A stretch of DNA of 64,000 nt. It comes from Bacteroidia bacterium. Lineage in GTDB: Bacteria > Bacteroidota > Bacteroidia > UKL13-3. A program made the position numbers and the translations under genes. The notes below the pieces were generated by a model. That model worked only from the letters and a program-made list of their open reading frames with translations, had not been told where the DNA came from and did no database searches. Positions 1 to 9,914 of the stretch are shown in pieces (the stretch's first letter is position 1; each line of letters starts with the position of its first letter). The DNA lies in NCBI GenBank assembly GCA_021740845.1, contig JAIOYZ010000003.1:124001-188000 (forward strand), read 5' to 3'.

Positions 1-406
1 CTTGTGAGAGGTAAATTTTCTCAAATAACTCTTCAAAAATTTCTTTGCCATGTTCCTTGTAAACTGCTTCAATATGCAAATTATTAGTATTGCTCAGCAA
101 GAAAAGGCGATATTTCTTTTTAATTTGGCGAAGAAGTTCAATTCTTTTTGGAGGCAAATCTAAAAGCATTGCATTCCATGCATCAATTAGTTGTTCCTTA
201 CTTGCATTCCCTTTTAACCTGCTCATAAGTGAGTGAAGAAAAAACTCAGTATCTATTTTGCCAACTTCATAATCAATAAAAAGAGAAGATTCGTAGTTTA
301 ATTCATCTAAATCTGCTCCCAATCTTCTAAAAGCTCTTAGTGTTTTTTCTTGGTCTAAATTCAAAACAACCGCACCAAGATCAAAAATAATATTTTTAAT
401 TGCCAT
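1..406 (-). CDS. HAD family hydrolase (HAD-IA, YihX-like), 3' end outside window
   Basis: Reverse-strand translation from ATG at 406 reads MAIKNIIFDLGAVVLNLDQEKTLRAFRRLGADLDEL...; FDLG motif replaces the usual FDxDG/N motif I, and LLSNTNNLH resembles motif II. Not in the ORF track because it runs off the left edge. Confidence 0.8.
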   Translation of the reverse strand, partial: MAIKNIIFDLGAVVLNLDQEKTLRAFRRLGADLDELNYESSLFIDYEVGKIDTEFFLHSLMSRLKGNASKEQLIDAWNAMLLDLPPKRIELLRQIKKKYRLFLLSNTNNLHIEAVYKEHGKEIFEELFEKIYLSQ

Positions 407-440
407 AATCCTTCAAACAAATTTTTTGAGATTAGGTTTT

Positions 441-1205
441 TTAATCAGCTATTTGTGGGTTTAAACTGTGTATTGCTTGAACCAAAACGCCAACAAGACT
501 AGGATCTTTTTCAATAGCATTTCCAACCACAACAATATCTGCTCCTGCCATACAAGTTGCAATAGCTTGCTGGGCTGTTCTTATTCCACCACCAATAAAA
601 AGTGGTCCTGTTATTTGTGATTTAACTTCAGCAATCATTTCGGAACTAATTGGATTTTTAGCACCACTTCCTGCATCCATATATATTACTTTCAATCCAA
701 GCATTTCTCCAGCTAAGGCTGTGCAGGCAGCAATATTATTTTTATCAGAAGGCAATGGAGTTGTATTACTCATATACATTACACTGGTAATGTTTCCTCC
801 ATCAACAATCATATAGCCAGTTGGAATAACTTCTATTCCTGATTTTTTTAATAAAGGTGCAGCCAAAACATGTTTACCAATTAATAAGTCTGGGTTTCTG
901 CCGCTAATCATACTTAGAAACAAAATAGCATCCGCTTCTTTATGGGTTTGCATGATATTGCCCGGAAATAGGACTACTGGTATTTTGGTATTAGTTTTTA
1001 ACAACTCTATGCATTGGTCCCAAAAACCATTGGTAATTAAACTCCCACCAACCAAAATTAAATCAACTTTATTCAGGTTGCAGTTGTCAATAAGATTAAG
1101 CAGATCAGTTTCTGTTTGTAAACTGTCTGGGTCAATAAGCACGGCTAATTGCTTAATTCCTTTCCTTGATTTTTCCGCAAGTATTTCGTAGAAGCTTGTT
1201 TTCAA
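441..1205 (-). CDS. Geranylgeranylglyceryl phosphate synthase-family protein (GGGPS/PcrB-like)
   Basis: LAVLIDPDSLQ, ILVGGSLIT, IPVVLFPGN, YMDAGSGAKNPI and PLFIGGGIRTAQQA motifs of the GGGPS/PcrB TIM-barrel family. Confidence 0.88.
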   Translation of the reverse strand: MKTSFYEILAEKSRKGIKQLAVLIDPDSLQTETDLLNLIDNCNLNKVDLILVGGSLITNGFWDQCIELLKTNTKIPVVLFPGNIMQTHKEADAILFLSMISGRNPDLLIGKHVLAAPLLKKSGIEVIPTGYMIVDGGNITSVMYMSNTTPLPSDKNNIAACTALAGEMLGLKVIYMDAGSGAKNPISSEMIAEVKSQITGPLFIGGGIRTAQQAIATCMAGADIVVVGNAIEKDPSLVGVLVQAIHSLNPQIAD

Positions 1206-1719
1206 TTTTTAACTTCAAAATGAGTAAGGAACAAATTAAAGACTTTTTCCTTAAAATCCTGCTTTATTGTTTGAAGAGATTTACAATAACGCCTTTTTTT
1301 TCTCAAATCCAAGTTAAATATTTGGTCCTTATTCGTTTACAAGCAAAAGTGTAGTTTATTGAAGACAAAGGCTTGATTATTAATAAATTGTTGTGTCTCT
1401 CAAACCCCCATATACCAAGGGGGCAAATGTTAATAACTAATGTTATAAACACCCCTTTCAGTAGCTTTATCTATGCAAAAAAGAAATCAACACGGCTACA
1501 TGTTGAAATTGATTTTTGATAAAAATAATAGGATAGTTGACTTTTGGATTAAAAACCCCCTAAAAATTTTTAGAGGGTTTTGGAAATAAGATAACCGTGT
1601 TCTTTCAATTTCTTAATATTCTATTAATAATTGTTTAAGCCAAAGTAAACCACTTTTAAAAGATTAGGAAATTGTATGAACCAATTAAAATACTAAAGAA
1701 TTAAAATTACCAGATTAAA

Positions 1720-4700
1720 ATGAGCCGCAGCAAAAAGAACACTGAACAAAAGGGCCTCCGGATTGAGCGCTACTTTTCAAAAGAAGGAGTAAGTGCGTAC
1801 GACATGTTTACGTACGATTACCGCACTTCTGTTATCAAAAACCCTAATGGTAGCGTGGTTTTTGAAATGAATAATGTTGAAGTACCTAATTTCTGGAGTC
1901 AAGTTGCAACAGATGTTTTGGCCCAAAAATATTTCCGTAAAGCCGGTGTGCCCCAACCTGATGGAAGTTTAGGTAGAGAAACAAGTATTAAACAAGTTGC
2001 TCACCGTATGGCTCATTGTTGGATGAAATGGGGCGAAGATTATGGATATTTTGACAGCAAAGACGATGCTCAAATATTCTATGATGAAATGGCTTATATG
2101 ATCGTTGGTCAATATGCTGCTCCAAATTCTCCTCAGTGGTTTAATACAGGATTGCATAGTTCTTATGGTATAACTGGTAAACCACAAGGACATTATTTTG
2201 TGAATCCTAAAACAGGGAAATTAGAAAAATCATCTAGTGCTTACGAGCGCCCTCAACCACATGCTTGCTTTATCCTATCTGTGGATGATGATTTGGTAAA
2301 TGAAGGTGGTATCATGGATCTTTGGGTTCGTGAAGCTCGTATTTTTAAGTATGGTTCTGGTGTTGGTACCAACTTCTCAAGAATTCGTGGTGCTAACGAA
2401 AAACTTTCAGGAGGTGGCTCTTCTTCTGGATTAATGAGTTTCTTGAAAATTGGCGACCGTGCTGCTGGTGCTATCAAATCTGGTGGTACAACTAGACGTG
2501 CTGCTAAAATGGTTTGTTTGGATTTGGATCATCCAGAAATTATCGAATTTATAAATTGGAAAAAAGCGGAAGAAAAGAAAGTTGCTGCCCTTATCGATGC
2601 CGGATATCCAAGTGATTACGAAGGTGAAGCTTATGCAACAGTTTCTGGTCAAAATAGTAATAACTCAGTTCGTATCCCAAATAGTTTCTTTGAAGCCTTA
2701 GCCGAGGGAAAAGATTGGGCTTTAACTGCGCGCACAGATGGACGTGTAATGAAAAACGTTCCTTCTACAGAAATGTGGGATTTAATTGCTGATGCTGCAT
2801 GGGCATGTGCTGATCCTGGTGTACAATACGATACAACTATCAACGAATGGCATACTTGCCCAGAAGGTGGAAGAATTAATGCTTCCAACCCTTGTAGTGA
2901 GTATATGTTTTTAGATAATACTGCTTGTAATTTGGCAAGTTTAAACTTAATGCGTTTCTTCAATGCCGAAACACTTGAGTTTGATGTGAAGGGCTTTGAG
3001 CATGCGAGCCGTTTATGGACCATGGTTCTTGAGATTTCAGTATTAATGGCTCAATTCCCAGCTCAAGAAGTAGCTCAATTAAGTTACGAATACCGCACCC
3101 TAGGTTTAGGTTATGCAAACTTGGGTAGTGTTTTAATGGTTTCTGGAATACCATATGATAGTCCAAAAGCTTTTGCATTGGGTGGAGCTATTACAGCAAT
3201 TTTGAATGGGGTTGCTTATCAAACCTCTGCCGAAATGGCGAAATATTTAGGTGCATTCCCTAAGTATGAAGAGAATAAAGAACATATGTTGCGTGTAATG
3301 CGTAACCATAGATATGCTGCATACAATGCAACAGATGCATACGAAGGATTATCTATTAAGCCTGCTGGTATTGATCCAAAATATTGCCCTGATTATTTAT
3401 TAAAAGCTGCTTGTGATGCATGGGATTCTGCAGTTCAAATGGGTGAGGAATACGGATACAGAAATGCTCAAGCAACAGTAATTGCTCCAACTGGTACTAT
3501 TGGTCTAGTTATGGATTGCGATACAACTGGTATTGAACCAGATTTTGCCTTGGTGAAGTTTAAAAAATTATCTGGTGGTGGGTATTTCAAAATTATCAAT
3601 ACCGGCGTTCCTGCTGCACTTAAGAATTTGGGTTATACCCAAAATCAAATTGATGCAGTAATTCAATATGCAATTGGTTCGGCAACTTTAAAAGGTGCTC
3701 CACATATCAACCCAGAATCATTAAAATTCCGTGGGTTTACAGATGAAGAAATTGGAAAATTAGATAAAGCGGCTGCTGGAGCATTTGAAATTGGTTTTGC
3801 ATTTAACCAATGGACATTAGGTGAAGAATGCATGAATAGAATGGGCTTTACACCTGAAGAATACAATGCAGCAAACTTTAATTTATTGCGTAAACTTGGT
3901 TTTACTCGTCAAGAAATTGAAGAAGCAAATAATTTCATTTGTGGAACCATGACAGTGGAAGGTGCGCCTTTCCTTAAAGACGAGCATTTAGCTGTATTTG
4001 ATTGTGCAAATAAATGTGGTAATATAGGAACAAGATACATTGCTGCTACTGGCCATATTCGCATGATGGCTGCAGCGCAACCGTTCTTGAGTGGTGCAAT
4101 TTCTAAAACTATTAATTTGCCAAATGAGGCCACTGTAGATGAAATTAAAGAATGCTACCATTTAAGTTGGAGTCTTGGCTTAAAAGCAAACGCTCTTTAC
4201 AGAGATGGTTGTAAATTATCTCAACCTCTTAGCAACAAATCTGATGTTAAGGACGAAGAAGATATTCAAGATGCAGTAGAACAAGTTTTGGGTCAAGACG
4301 CTAACAAACCAGTTGGCGAATTAACCCCAGAGCAAGTATTAGAAGCTGCTACAGCAATTTTGAACCGCACACATGATACCGCATTTAAACATAAATTGGC
4401 TGGTGTTGTTGCTCGTAAGACTTTGCCTGGAAAACGTGGTGGATTTACACAAAAAGCAACAGTAGGTGGACAAACAATTTTCGTTCGCACAGGTGAATAT
4501 GAAGATGGAACATTGGGAGAAATTTTCGTAGATCTTCATAAAGAAGGTGCAACACTTCGCTCTTTGATGAACTGCTTCTCAATTGCTGTATCTTTAGGCC
4601 TTCAGTATGGAGTTCCTTTAGAAGAATACGTAGACAAGTTTACATTCACTCGCTTTGAACCAGCTGGTATGGTTAACGGGCACGATAATATCAAGAGCGC

Positions 4701-5109
4701 AACCTCTATCATTGATTACATGTTTAGAATGTTAGGCTTTGAATATTTAGGAAGAGAAGATTTTGTTCAGGTTTCTCCAAATGATTTGCAAAGAAGTCAT
4801 TTAGCAGTTAACCAACACAAGGCGGCACAATTGGCTTTGAATTCTCACCCAGCTATTGCACCCGCTCCATCTGATGTAACACCAACAAATACATTGGCTT
4901 CATCACCAATTGGATTTCATAGACCAGAAGTTAAATTGGAAGTTAAACCAGTAGCAGTAGTTGCCGAAGCGCCACATATTGATCAAGTAAGTGAAATGAA
5001 CAAGCGCATGGGTGATAGCCCTTCTTGCCCAACTTGCGGTCATATAACCATTCGTAGTGGTGCATGTTACAAATGCATGAACTGTGGTACTCAAACAGGT
5101 TGTAGTTAA
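1720..5109 (+). CDS. nrdJ: Vitamin B12-dependent (class II) ribonucleoside-diphosphate reductase
   Basis: 1129 aa; NSPQWFNTG, ACFILSVDDDL, NPCSEYMFLDNTACNLASLNL, APTGTIG, and C-terminal CPTCG...CYKCMNCGTQTGCS zinc/Cys region. Confidence 0.93.
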   Translation: MSRSKKNTEQKGLRIERYFSKEGVSAYDMFTYDYRTSVIKNPNGSVVFEMNNVEVPNFWSQVATDVLAQKYFRKAGVPQPDGSLGRETSIKQVAHRMAHCWMKWGEDYGYFDSKDDAQIFYDEMAYMIVGQYAAPNSPQWFNTGLHSSYGITGKPQGHYFVNPKTGKLEKSSSAYERPQPHACFILSVDDDLVNEGGIMDLWVREARIFKYGSGVGTNFSRIRGANEKLSGGGSSSGLMSFLKIGDRAAGAIKSGGTTRRAAKMVCLDLDHPEIIEFINWKKAEEKKVAALIDAGYPSDYEGEAYATVSGQNSNNSVRIPNSFFEALAEGKDWALTARTDGRVMKNVPSTEMWDLIADAAWACADPGVQYDTTINEWHTCPEGGRINASNPCSEYMFLDNTACNLASLNLMRFFNAETLEFDVKGFEHASRLWTMVLEISVLMAQFPAQEVAQLSYEYRTLGLGYANLGSVLMVSGIPYDSPKAFALGGAITAILNGVAYQTSAEMAKYLGAFPKYEENKEHMLRVMRNHRYAAYNATDAYEGLSIKPAGIDPKYCPDYLLKAACDAWDSAVQMGEEYGYRNAQATVIAPTGTIGLVMDCDTTGIEPDFALVKFKKLSGGGYFKIINTGVPAALKNLGYTQNQIDAVIQYAIGSATLKGAPHINPESLKFRGFTDEEIGKLDKAAAGAFEIGFAFNQWTLGEECMNRMGFTPEEYNAANFNLLRKLGFTRQEIEEANNFICGTMTVEGAPFLKDEHLAVFDCANKCGNIGTRYIAATGHIRMMAAAQPFLSGAISKTINLPNEATVDEIKECYHLSWSLGLKANALYRDGCKLSQPLSNKSDVKDEEDIQDAVEQVLGQDANKPVGELTPEQVLEAATAILNRTHDTAFKHKLAGVVARKTLPGKRGGFTQKATVGGQTIFVRTGEYEDGTLGEIFVDLHKEGATLRSLMNCFSIAVSLGLQYGVPLEEYVDKFTFTRFEPAGMVNGHDNIKSATSIIDYMFRMLGFEYLGREDFVQVSPNDLQRSHLAVNQHKAAQLALNSHPAIAPAPSDVTPTNTLASSPIGFHRPEVKLEVKPVAVVAEAPHIDQVSEMNKRMGDSPSCPTCGHITIRSGACYKCMNCGTQTGCS

Positions 5110-5115
5110 TAGTTC

Positions 5116-5125
5116 GGTTTGAACC
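5116..5125 (+). repeat. Iterated motif GGTTTGAACC (intergenic copy, extended TTCGGTTTGAACCAAAT)
   Basis: Exact 10-mer, one of 17 in the window; lies between the nrdJ stop and its terminator. Confidence 0.75.
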
Positions 5126-5132
5126 AAATAGT

Positions 5133-5172
5133 AAAGGGCCAATTAAAATTTTTTTAGTTGGCCCTTTTCTTT
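5133..5172 (+). terminator. Rho-independent terminator after nrdJ
   Basis: Inverted repeat AAAGGGCCAA...TTGGCCCTTTT followed by a T-rich run. Confidence 0.85.
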
Positions 5173-5203
5173 TTTTTGAAGGATTGTTTATATTTCTATA
5201 TTA

Positions 5204-7180
5204 TTGAATAAATTCATTCAAATTAGCCTAATTTTTTACATGAGTTTAAAGAAATATATAGTTTACGCCGTTTTTATACTTACCTCATTTGTAAGCAGTG
5301 CAGATAGTTACAACGATAGCTTATTTCAAATAATAAAACTCAATCAGGTTGATACTTCTATTGCTGCAAGAGAAAAAGTAGTTATTGCTACCAATAAATT
5401 AGCCTATAGTTATTTTAATACTAGACCAGATAGTACAATTTTTTTTGCGCGAAATGGGTTTATTCTAGGTTGTAAATTATTGAACATAAAATTGATGTCG
5501 ATAAGCTCAAGATTTACTGGCCTCGGGTATGATATTTTAGGTGATTATTCTGCTGCATTAACCTATTATTTTAGGGCCTTAAATTTGGCAGAATTATCAA
5601 AAGACACCACCCAACTAATCTATTCTTATTATAGTATTTCCATTGTTTATGGCTATCTCAATCAATTCGACCAATCAATTGAAATTGGCCATAAAGGATT
5701 AAAATTAGCAGAGGGTGGGGTTGATCCAAATATGGAAGTTTATTTTCTTATTCATTTGGCTGATGATTATGAAAAAAAAGGGAATAAAGGGGCTCTTAAG
5801 TACTGTGTTAATAGGGCAAAGGAGCTTTCCAAAAAGATAAATGACCCAGAAATGATAGCCGAAGTGGCGCTGATTGTAGCAGATTTACCTAGAAACAATT
5901 TGAACGAAAAAATTAAGTCTTTCAATTATTTTAAATCAGTAAATAGCAACTATGGAATGATAAATGCCGGGTTGCATTTTGCAAAAGAATCGTTAAGACA
6001 AGGGAATACAGAAAAAGCGATTAAAATGGGAATGCAAGTTCTTGATCTTTCTAGTAAAATGGGTTCAAACCAAATGGCTTTTGAGATTACAAAAATTTTA
6101 TCTCAATCATTTGAAAAGGATGGAAATATTGCAGGAGCTCTCAAATATCAAAAGCTAAATTCCCTTTATGCCGACACATTATTTAATAAAAAATCCAAGG
6201 ATCAAGTATCTAGAGTTGAAGAAAGATATAAGTATAATCAACAACAGAAAGCACTAGAAATTGCATCCAACGAAAAAGAGTATGAACTAGAACTTTCAAA
6301 AGCTAAAATTAAACAAACCGAATACCTCCTTTGGACAGTACTTTTGGCTACCATCATCATCCTTTCTATTTTTATTTGGGCATATAAAAACAAAGAAAAA
6401 TCAAATAAGAAATTAACTTATTTGAATTCCATCCTTTCTGATCAAAAAGCAATAGTAGAGTTAAATGCTCAAACGCTCAAGAATACCATAGAAATTAAAG
6501 ACAAGTTGTTTTCTGTTATTGCCCATGATTTAAAAGGTCCTTTAAATAGTCTAATTCTTTTTATGGAACTCCTTAAAGATAATATGCTTGATGTAGAAGA
6601 TCAAAAAGAGATGTTTCCTAAAGTTGAAGATAGTTTGGTTCAAACAAAAGAGCTTTTAGAAAATTTACTTAATTGGGCAATGGTGCAAATGGGAAGGTTA
6701 AATGTTATTCCTGAGAAGATCAATATTGTGGAAATTGTTTCTAAAACTTGTGCCTTATTGAAATTTCAAGCCGATGCAAAAAACATTACGATTGATTTCC
6801 CTAAATCTTTTAATGAGGAGGAGTATTTAGTTGCCGACAAAAATTTACTTTCTACAGTACTTAGAAATCTAGTTTCCAATGCTATTAAATTTAGCTATCC
6901 TAATGGAATCATATCTTTAGAAGTTACAAAACAAAAGGATGAGTTTTTGTTTTCAATAACAGATTCTGGAGTTGGAATAGAAGAACATAATATTGGGAGA
7001 TTGTTTCAATCTGGGTATACAACCTACGGCACTTCCAACGAAAAGGGCACTGGCCTTGGATTAGAATTATGTAAAGAATTTATTAAGATTCAAGGAGGTA
7101 TTATTTGGGTAGAATCTACGTTAGGTGTTGGTTCAAAATTTCAATTTACTTTGCCAAAGGATTCTATTCCTGTTTCCTAA
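5204..7180 (+). CDS. Tetratricopeptide-repeat sensor histidine kinase
   Basis: TPR-like N-terminus, a TM segment (LLWTVLLATIIILSIFIWAY), HisKA FSVIAHDLKGPLNSL, HATPase NLVSNAIKFS, DSGVGI and GTGLGL boxes. ATG at about 5240 is an alternative start. Confidence 0.9.
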   Translation: MNKFIQISLIFYMSLKKYIVYAVFILTSFVSSADSYNDSLFQIIKLNQVDTSIAAREKVVIATNKLAYSYFNTRPDSTIFFARNGFILGCKLLNIKLMSISSRFTGLGYDILGDYSAALTYYFRALNLAELSKDTTQLIYSYYSISIVYGYLNQFDQSIEIGHKGLKLAEGGVDPNMEVYFLIHLADDYEKKGNKGALKYCVNRAKELSKKINDPEMIAEVALIVADLPRNNLNEKIKSFNYFKSVNSNYGMINAGLHFAKESLRQGNTEKAIKMGMQVLDLSSKMGSNQMAFEITKILSQSFEKDGNIAGALKYQKLNSLYADTLFNKKSKDQVSRVEERYKYNQQQKALEIASNEKEYELELSKAKIKQTEYLLWTVLLATIIILSIFIWAYKNKEKSNKKLTYLNSILSDQKAIVELNAQTLKNTIEIKDKLFSVIAHDLKGPLNSLILFMELLKDNMLDVEDQKEMFPKVEDSLVQTKELLENLLNWAMVQMGRLNVIPEKINIVEIVSKTCALLKFQADAKNITIDFPKSFNEEEYLVADKNLLSTVLRNLVSNAIKFSYPNGIISLEVTKQKDEFLFSITDSGVGIEEHNIGRLFQSGYTTYGTSNEKGTGLGLELCKEFIKIQGGIIWVESTLGVGSKFQFTLPKDSIPVS

Positions 7181-7248
7181 TTTTACGAGAATAGTGCTTT
7201 TGGCAGCAATGTAAATTTAATTATATTGTGCCCTCAAAATTCATTAAA

Positions 7249-9690
7249 ATGAACCAAACCTTTTTTAAGAAAGCCCTTCCTCATTTGATTGCCTTTGTAG
7301 TAATTATGGTGGTAATCTTTGCCTATTTTACCCCATTGTTTAATGGTAAGGTCCTAAAACAATACGATGTATTGCAATGGAAGTCGACATTTCAAGAAAT
7401 TGCTCAATTTGAAAAAGCTAGTGGTGAGCGCACCTTTTGGACGAATAGTATTTTTGGTGGAATGCCAAGTTACCTAATTGGTGCTACTTATCATGGAAAT
7501 TTTACAGGAAATATCTTGTTCTATTTTTCTCAAATTTTCAAGAATCCTGCAGATACAATTTTCCTGCTATTTGCTTGTTTTTATATTTTACTTTTAACCT
7601 TTGAGGTTTCTCCATGGCTTGCCATTATTGGTTCTTTGGCCTTTGCCATGTCTTCCTTTAACTTTATAAATATAGATGCGGGGCATGTTACTAAGGGCAA
7701 TGCTATTGCCTTTATTCCGCTGGTCTTAGCAGGTATACAATTAACATTGCATAAGAATAAATTGCTGGGTGCAATTCTAACGGGTATTGCCGTTTCTTTC
7801 GAGCTTTCTGCAGGGCACGTTCAAATTACCTATTACCTCATTTTTATCATCCTGGCTTGGATGGTTGTTGAGCTAATATCTGCCTTTAAAAACAAAACTT
7901 TACCTTCATTTTTAACGGCTGGTGTTTTTCTTGCTATTGCTGCATTAGTTGGTATTGGTACCAATATCACGGGATTACTTGCTACTGAAGAATATGGTAA
8001 ATATAGTATTCGTGGTAAATCTGAATTAACACAAACTCCAACTGGTGAAAGTAATACTGCTAATAGTTCTTCTGGCTTAGATAAGGATTATGCTTTGTCG
8101 TGGAGCAATGGCGTTGTTGAGCCTTTTACTCTTTTGATTGCAAATTTTTATGGGGGAGGTAGCCAAGGAGATTTAGGTACAAACAGTGAAACCTATAGAG
8201 CATTGCAAAAGCAGGGATATCCAAATGCCAAAGATGTGGTTAAGCAAATGCCAATTTATTGGGGCGACCAACCATTTACTGCGGGACCAATTTATTACGG
8301 TGCCATAATTGTTTTCCTTTTTGTGTTGGGAATGTTTTTGGTTAAAGGTCCAGAAAAATGGTGGATTTTTTCAGCAGCAATGCTTGCCATTTTCTTATCA
8401 ATGGGTAAAAACTTTCTCTTTTTAACAGATATCTTTTTCGATTATTTCCCATTATATAATAAGTTTCGTTCGGTTACTTTTATTCTTTGTGTTTCTCAAA
8501 CGATGTTCCCTTTCTTGGCAATTTTAGCCCTAAAAGAATTGGTTCAAAACAAAATTTCTAAACCAGATTTTATTAACGCTATGAAATATAGCTTGGGTAT
8601 TGTTGGTGGTTTATGTTTGGTTTTTGCTTTATTACCAGGGATGTTCTTTGATTTTACAAGCGAAACTGATGGCAGAATGAATTTCCCTCAATGGCTAAGA
8701 GATTCGCTTATTGCAGATAGAGAAAGTCTTTTGAGAATGGATGCTTTGCGTTCACTGGCATTTATCTTGGCAGCAGCAGCAGCTCTTTGGTATTTCCAAG
8801 TGGGTAAACTTAAAAAGGAATTACTTTTTGGAATTTTAGGCGTTTTAGTTTTAGTTGATTTATGGGGAGTTGACAAACGTTACCTAAACGACAAAGATTT
8901 TGAAAAGAAAAAAGGTGATGTTGCTGTTGAGCAAACTGCATATGATGCTCAAATATTGACTGATAAGGATCCACATTTCAGGGTTTATAATAATACCACT
9001 GATTTTGATAAAGATGCTATTACCTCATATTACCATAAATCTTTAGGCGGTTACCATGGTGCAAAAATGCGTCGTTATCAAGAGTTAATAGAATGGCAAT
9101 TGGGAAGGCAAAATATGGAATGTTACAATATGTTGAACGCAAAGTATTTTATTGTTCAGGATAGTACAGGAAATAAATTTGCTCAAAGAAATCCATTTAG
9201 CAACGGAAATGCTTGGTTTGTAAATGATATTAAATGGGTTAATAATGCTGATGAAGAAATCAATGCTTTAACTGGTTTCAAATCGATGGAGACTGCAATC
9301 ATCGATAAACGTTTTGAAGCTGATTTGGCTGGGTTCAAACCAAGTTTTGATTCTACTGCAAGCATTACATTAACCTCTTACCAACCTAATAAATTGGAAT
9401 ATGCCTCTAATGCCCAAACCGAGCAATTGGCTGTATTCTCTGAGATTTATTATGAGCTTGGTTGGAATGCTTACCTTGATAATACCTTGGTTCCGCATTT
9501 TAGAACAGATTATGTTTTAAGAGGCATGAAAGTGCCAGCTGGTAAGCACCAAATTGTATTTAAGTTTGAGCCTACAGTTATAGCTACAGGTGAAAGAATT
9601 GCATATGCAAGTTCTTATTTATTATATGGCGGTTTGATCCTAATCCTAGCATTAACTTTCTTTAAAAGGAAGAAGGAAGGAGTAGAATAG
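7249..9690 (+). CDS. YfhO-like multi-TM membrane protein
   Basis: Large polytopic protein with an N-terminal KQYDVLQWKSTFQEIA... region and GGMPSYLIGA, consistent with Bacteroidota YfhO family. ORF track start is 7228; ATG at 7249 (MNQTFFKKALPHL) is preferred. Confidence 0.75.
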   Translation: MNQTFFKKALPHLIAFVVIMVVIFAYFTPLFNGKVLKQYDVLQWKSTFQEIAQFEKASGERTFWTNSIFGGMPSYLIGATYHGNFTGNILFYFSQIFKNPADTIFLLFACFYILLLTFEVSPWLAIIGSLAFAMSSFNFINIDAGHVTKGNAIAFIPLVLAGIQLTLHKNKLLGAILTGIAVSFELSAGHVQITYYLIFIILAWMVVELISAFKNKTLPSFLTAGVFLAIAALVGIGTNITGLLATEEYGKYSIRGKSELTQTPTGESNTANSSSGLDKDYALSWSNGVVEPFTLLIANFYGGGSQGDLGTNSETYRALQKQGYPNAKDVVKQMPIYWGDQPFTAGPIYYGAIIVFLFVLGMFLVKGPEKWWIFSAAMLAIFLSMGKNFLFLTDIFFDYFPLYNKFRSVTFILCVSQTMFPFLAILALKELVQNKISKPDFINAMKYSLGIVGGLCLVFALLPGMFFDFTSETDGRMNFPQWLRDSLIADRESLLRMDALRSLAFILAAAAALWYFQVGKLKKELLFGILGVLVLVDLWGVDKRYLNDKDFEKKKGDVAVEQTAYDAQILTDKDPHFRVYNNTTDFDKDAITSYYHKSLGGYHGAKMRRYQELIEWQLGRQNMECYNMLNAKYFIVQDSTGNKFAQRNPFSNGNAWFVNDIKWVNNADEEINALTGFKSMETAIIDKRFEADLAGFKPSFDSTASITLTSYQPNKLEYASNAQTEQLAVFSEIYYELGWNAYLDNTLVPHFRTDYVLRGMKVPAGKHQIVFKFEPTVIATGERIAYASSYLLYGGLILILALTFFKRKKEGVE

Positions 9691-9691
9691 A

Positions 9692-9841
9692 ATGAATTTT
9701 GATATTCAAAGTCTCCTGGTAGGAGTAATATTAGTTGCGGCAGTTATCTATTTGTTTAGAACCCTTCGTCGCAATAGTCAAGGTCATGCTTGCGAAGGTT
9801 CTGCTTGTAAATGTGAGCCAACAAAAGTTAAAAAGGCTTAA
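9692..9841 (+). CDS. Small 49-aa single-TM Cys-rich protein (FeoB-associated Cys-rich membrane protein-like)
   Basis: Translation MNFDIQSLLVGVILVAAVIYLFRTLRRNSQGHACEGSACKCEPTKVKKA*: one TM helix then a C-x4-C-x-C tail. Below the ORF-track size cutoff. Confidence 0.6.
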   Translation: MNFDIQSLLVGVILVAAVIYLFRTLRRNSQGHACEGSACKCEPTKVKKA

Positions 9842-9869
9842 TTTAAATCGGTTTGAACCGAAATGGCAA

Positions 9870-9910
9870 AAAAAAAACAGGAGTTTAATAAGTAAACTCC
9901 TGTTTTTTTT
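9870..9910. terminator. Bidirectional intrinsic terminator
   Basis: AAAACAGGAGTTTA-ataag-TAAACTCCTGTTTTTTTT between convergent genes. Confidence 0.88.
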
Positions 9911-9914
9911 ATGA

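Noticed and set aside
1380-1719. Cobalamin riboswitch upstream of B12-dependent nrdJ
   Set aside because: No recognisable B12 box or GCCACTG element; only a long-range stem and one hairpin were found. A covariance-model scan would be decisive.
2253-4539. Antisense ORFs in the track opposite nrdJ (e.g. 2253..2477, 2649..3023, 4293..4490)
   Set aside because: Shadow ORFs opposite a strongly conserved CDS, low-complexity composition, no family resemblance. The same reasoning applies to other short antisense ORFs in the track.
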